Source: Erigeron canadensis
Lineage: Eukaryota; Streptophyta; Magnoliopsida; Asterales; Asteraceae
Length of the DNA stretch: 64,000 nt
Direction of reading: 5' to 3'
Assembly (NCBI RefSeq): GCF_010389155.1
Contig: NC_057761.1
Coordinates: 24,574,210 to 24,638,209, forward strand
Under the pieces are notes generated by a model. It was given only the letters and a program-made list of their open reading frames with translations. It was not told where the DNA came from and made no database searches. Below, one piece after another: positions 60,331 to 64,000 of this stretch (within the stretch, counting starts at the first letter, position 1; every line of letters begins with the position of its first letter). Both the position numbers and the translations under genes were made by a program.

Positions 60331-61092
60331 GAGTTAACGACTTAAATCGTCCTTGTGGTTTACCTAAATTGTCTAGGATCGTCCTTTATTTTTAAAACTG
60401 TCTACTATCATCCTTATTAGATGAAAAACTATCACGTATCATCCTTCCTTGAAACGGACGTTTACTCCATGCCGTTAACCCCATCACGTGCTGCCCACGT
60501 GAGGGCATTTTAGTCCTTTTCATCGCTAAAGGACTAAATTTGATAATTTTATCTTGTTTTCTTATTCTTTTCATTTCCTGTTTTGCATCTTCTCCATCCA
60601 ATTAATCTATATTATAATAGATACAATTAAGTAAAAAAAAAAACAATATCTATTATCTAACATCAAAAAAAAAAAACATACCCCAACTAAAAGATCATTT
60701 TCCATATCTTCAATAGCATAACAACCATCCATCATCTTCTTCCACATAATACCTTCCATTTTAATTTCAACATATGCTAAATCTTACAAAAAATATTTAT
60801 ACTAAAAGATCACAAAAACTTTCTGTCTCTTGCAAATATCTACAGAAGAAATATATAACTTACACTGTTAGTTGTTTGTCTTTTTTTCATATGAGTATTT
60901 GCTTATAAATCATATGTTCCATATATATATAAATATATACGATGATATATATATATATATATATAAAGAAGAGAGGGGTGTGGTGGTAGCTAATCTATAT
61001 ATAATTTGTATTCTTTTAGTGAAAGGTGTGGTGGTGGTGATCGGTACGGCGGCAGTGATGGTGGGTACGACGGTGGCGGCGGTGGTAGCAGA

Positions 61093-61129
<37 letters not shown>

Positions 61130-61799
61130 AATCCGGCCACCACATCCTCGGCCTACCCATCTCCGACGACAATTTCTTGTAACAATGAGATCTAGGTGAT
61201 GGTCTTTCTTTTCCCGTGGTTGAAAAAGATAAAATCAAAAGCCGATGATGATAAGGGTAAACGGACGATGGTCGTGATGAAAAGTGGTGGTGGATGGTGG
61301 TCGTCGAGTTGTTTAAAAAAGGGAAGAGAGATGTTTGGTGATGGTAGAACGGCGGTGGCGGCCTGATGGTGGTCTGGTGGACATGATGGTGATGACTGGT
61401 TGTCACGACGATGGTAGTAGATCTACCTTCAGTTCATTATGACTCTTTTATATGTGTGTTCCTATATATTTGATGGTAGCTGCTATGTGTTTGATTAAGG
61501 TTCATCTCACTTTTTTACATATATATTTGACGGCAGCCATCATTTTTTTTATTAGACTTATGTGATGGCCATGGATGGGTACAGAAGCATTTGCTACTTT
61601 TTGTGTGGGAAATGACTAAACTGCCCTCACGTGGACAACACGTGGTGAGGTTAACGGCTTGGAGTAAATGTCCGTTTACAGAAAGGATGAAACGTGATCA
61701 TTTACAATCTATAAAGGATGATATTAGATAGTTTTAAACTTAAAGGACCAAATTAGACTTTTTTTAATAAACCACAAGGACGATTTATGTCGATCACTC
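60331..61799. mobile_element. Second MULE of the same family (1469 bp)
   Basis: Ends GAGTTAACGACTTAAATCGTCC-like and the complement GAGTGATCGACATAAATCGT. Both arms share 'ccttgtggttta' and a 'ccctcacgtg' block with 57746-59242. Flanks are A-rich, so a 9-bp duplication cannot be confirmed. The interior has ggtggtgg-type repeats and (TA)n runs (60940-60965 and 61095-61124), with no recognised gene. Confidence 0.65.
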
Positions 61800-62231
61800 A
61801 AAAAAAAAAAATACATAAAAGATGATGCAAACTTTTTTATAAGTCTACTCATTGTTGTAATCGTAGAATAAAAACGATGCAAACTCGTAGAAGAATATGA
61901 AAGGAACCGATTGTGAATAACTTAATTCTTTTAGCAACAAGGGATTAGAATAAGCATATATGATATATCTGAATAAACTAATGAAAATGAAAACAACATA
62001 AACAATCTGATAACCATTATCTAGATTTGTAACCGTCTAAGCGATGGTGGGGGTAATTTTATTATTTTGAATTGGTATTATTGATTTTTGTTTTTTTATT
62101 TACAAACACAATTATCTAGTTACCATATTGTCCCTTTGACTTTTAATTAAAAGCTGGTTCTCATAGTTCTTGACCTTTTGTTGTTTCTCATTTTATCTTT
62201 TTACTATATATATATATATAACACTATATAA

Positions 62232-62358
62232 GAGTGGTGATCTGTACATTACCATTTTTTGACCGAATACCACCAAACATGTTTCACGTTATTGTACTGT
62301 ACAATACTCATGTTTGGTGATGTATGGTTAAAAGTTAGTGGTGTATAGATCACTATCC
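62232..62358. mobile_element. 127-bp hAT-like MITE
   Basis: Perfect 8-bp duplication ctatataa (62224-62231 and 62359-62366). Inverted ends GAGTGGTGATCTGTACA and GGATAGTGATCTATACA, almost the whole element folding back around 'accaaacatg' and 'catgtttggt'. Confidence 0.8.
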
Positions 62359-62366
62359 CTATATAA

Positions 62367-63719
62367 AGCATTAAACGATACCATCTCAAGTTTGGATCCC
62401 TTAAGTTTCAAGTTAAAAGATAACCATTACGTTAAAACTAAAAATCAAGTTTCAAATTTGATTTTCGAATTATAATCCAGTTGGTCAATAATACTTTAAC
62501 TTACGAATTCTACCTAACTTAAGATAATCCTTACCCATAAGGCCTTTGCCAATGCTCTCTCATTCTATTTTTCATGGTTTTCTGGAAGATACGGATGACA
62601 TGACAACTTCCTAAAGTGTTTTCTCTAAAAAATGATACCCTTTTTCCTTGATGAGAAAACGCAAGAATGAGAAAGGGTAGGGCCAAGTCTTTTTTCTCAA
62701 CCAATAGTTAAATAAAAAAGTATTGTTTTTCTAAAAAAAGTATAATACAATATTTGAGGAAACGTTTGAGAAAGAAATATGATTGCTAGTAATATTTTTC
62801 AGATATTAAATGAGAAAAAAGTGTGGTAGCACTGGTTTGACAACGAGAAAGAGACGAGAGATAATTAAGGTTAGTGCCGGATAAAGTCTAAAGCATATCA
62901 ACCCTCTTCTCTCTTCTCAAATTACATAATTAATGTGTCTAGTTTTTCTCATATCATTATTCATTATTGCCAGATGGGCCGCCCAAAACCCGGAGCTGTA
63001 ATTGAAACCAGAAATCAATGTCGAAATCTCCAATTGATATCCCTTTAATACCCTGTCAGTTTATTAGTTATATTTTTCTCATTCTTTTAACATTTTCTTA
63101 GGAATTATTTTATTTGAAAAATAATAAATCAACTCCGAAAATGACTTAAACATCATCCAAACAATATAATGATGATACTTGACCTAAATCACCTAATCAA
63201 ATGAAGAGATTTATAGATGAAATTAATGAATTACATTCGTCTAAGAGTCAAAGCTTAAGATTGATTCATAAGTTATTTTTTTAGGTTTATTTATCATTAA
63301 TCATCTTATTTACTTATCATATTAATTTATTATAACTTACAATTTAAAATTTAAATTTAAGAAAAACAATAATAAAGTTTTTCAATTCATCGTATCATTA
63401 TGTTTTAAACTTCATGCGGATATTATGCCATCATTTTCTTACAAAAGTGTTTGATCCGAAAATAATACAATTGTCTATTTCTGCCGTATCATGTGGACAA
63501 TCATTCAAGTCTTCGTACTAAAGAAATGAAAAAAAAGGGAAGAGAATTCGTGTGAGTCTGTGAGATCAATTGTAAAATTGCTAGATCAATTGTAAAATTG
63601 ACTAATTTGTTTTAGTGATTTAAGCTTAAATGGGGACAACCAACTAGATAGCTCTAAATATAAACTTAATTTGTTATATATCATTAATTGTAGAAGTAGT
63701 TTGTAGACTTCAAATTAGG
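62367..63719. other. Gene-free AT-rich stretch
   Basis: No supportable gene. A small 19-bp tandem repeat, 'agatcaattgtaaaattg', occurs at about 63562 and 63582. Confidence 0.5.
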
Positions 63720-63739
63720 GATTAGTTTCCTGAATATAA

Positions 63740-64000
63740 CTATCTTTGTCCGAATGTCTATAGTAGGAAAAAACTAAAGTTATGTGTATTGTATGTAAGC
63801 AATTTAAAAAAATGTTTATTGTATGTAAGAAAACATACGTGACAACCATATACAGGTGCCACTTGTCAGATTGTAATTGCTTGAAACGAAATTCTTACAT
63901 ACAATAAACATTATTTCAAAGTTGTTTACATACAATACACACAACTTTAGTTATTTCCTACTATAGACATTCGTTCAAAGTTTCTTACATTTTAGGGAAC
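63740..64000. mobile_element. Foldback MITE at the window edge
   Basis: Two arms of about 95 bp are inverted copies: 'cgaatgtctatagtaggaaa' at 63751 against its complement near 63955-63974, each carrying two 'tattgtatgtaag' blocks. The loop is about 50 bp around 63860. Outer ends are not defined and may lie past the window. Confidence 0.7.

Larger units (their letters stand above)
57270..62206. mobile_element. Outer inverted-repeat element holding nested insertions
   Basis: The left end ('tagagttaagatattgcgag', then 'aaccaaagatttgtcgagaa') is an inverted match to the right end, whose complement reads 'tagtaaaaagataaaatgag', 'aaacaacaaaaggtcaagaa'; both go on to 'ctaygagaacca'. The ends adjoin (TA)n runs, so no target duplication can be read. 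Contained are the Tourist-like MITE with a MULE, a tandem duplication, CACATGTG repeats and a second MULE. Confidence 0.5.

Noticed and set aside
60872..61406. Open frames on both strands, up to 138 codons
   Set aside because: They are made of ggtggtggcgg repeats and (TA)n runs inside a MULE, with no domain or splice support.

Overview
This is plant nuclear DNA. The sequence is AT-rich, genes are split by short GT-AG introns, and every recognisable protein belongs to a flowering-plant family: an ABI-like SCAR/WAVE subunit, a DUF688 protein, a phytolongin and GMI1-type SMC-hinge proteins. The spaces between genes are full of plant transposons (Helitrons, MULEs, PIF/Harbinger, Stowaway, hAT MITEs, RTE and L1 LINEs, tRNA-type SINEs). 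A eudicot is certain enough; an asterid, possibly Asteraceae, is only an impression. Gene structures below were worked out by eye from splice signals and reading-frame continuity.

Layout. 0-6.2 kb: mostly non-coding, with a diverged direct duplication (about 1-560 against 5509-6060), a SINE, Helitron 3' ends and two orphan exon-like fragments. 6.36-8.80 kb (minus): an intact nine-coding-exon ABIL gene with a likely GC-AG intron. 9.8-19.3 kb: gene-free, with tandem repeats, a large foldback element, a short Helitron with sharp ends and a 5'-truncated L1 LINE with target-site duplication (TSD). 19.4-21.8 kb (minus): a two-exon DUF688 gene and an intronless phytolongin. 22.3-27.3 kb: Helitron ends, a Stowaway MITE, a 1.13-kb MULE with perfect 9-bp TSD and a 1.96-kb truncated RTE LINE with 17-bp TSD.

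28.8-54.6 kb is the core of the window: a head-to-tail tandem duplication of a GMI1-like gene (SMCHD1-like: N-terminal domain, GHKL ATPase, linker, coiled coil, SMC hinge). The downstream copy (44.66-54.59 kb) has a near-complete set of 37 coding exons, about 1629 aa. The upstream copy (31.76-37.73 kb) has lost all exons for the ATPase and following region. Its remaining exons keep splice sites and frame, and splicing its first coding exon to the next intact one keeps frame, giving about 970 aa with N-terminal domain, linker and hinge but no ATPase. This parallels the relation of DMS3 (hinge only) to GMI1 in other plants. Between the copies lies a 1.64-kb decayed PIF/Harbinger element and a Helitron.

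54.6-64 kb is gene-free and made of nested transposons: a possible gene-capturing MULE, an outer inverted-repeat element of about 4.9 kb holding a Tourist-like MITE, two further MULEs and a 146-bp tandem duplication, then two small foldback MITEs, the last reaching the window edge.
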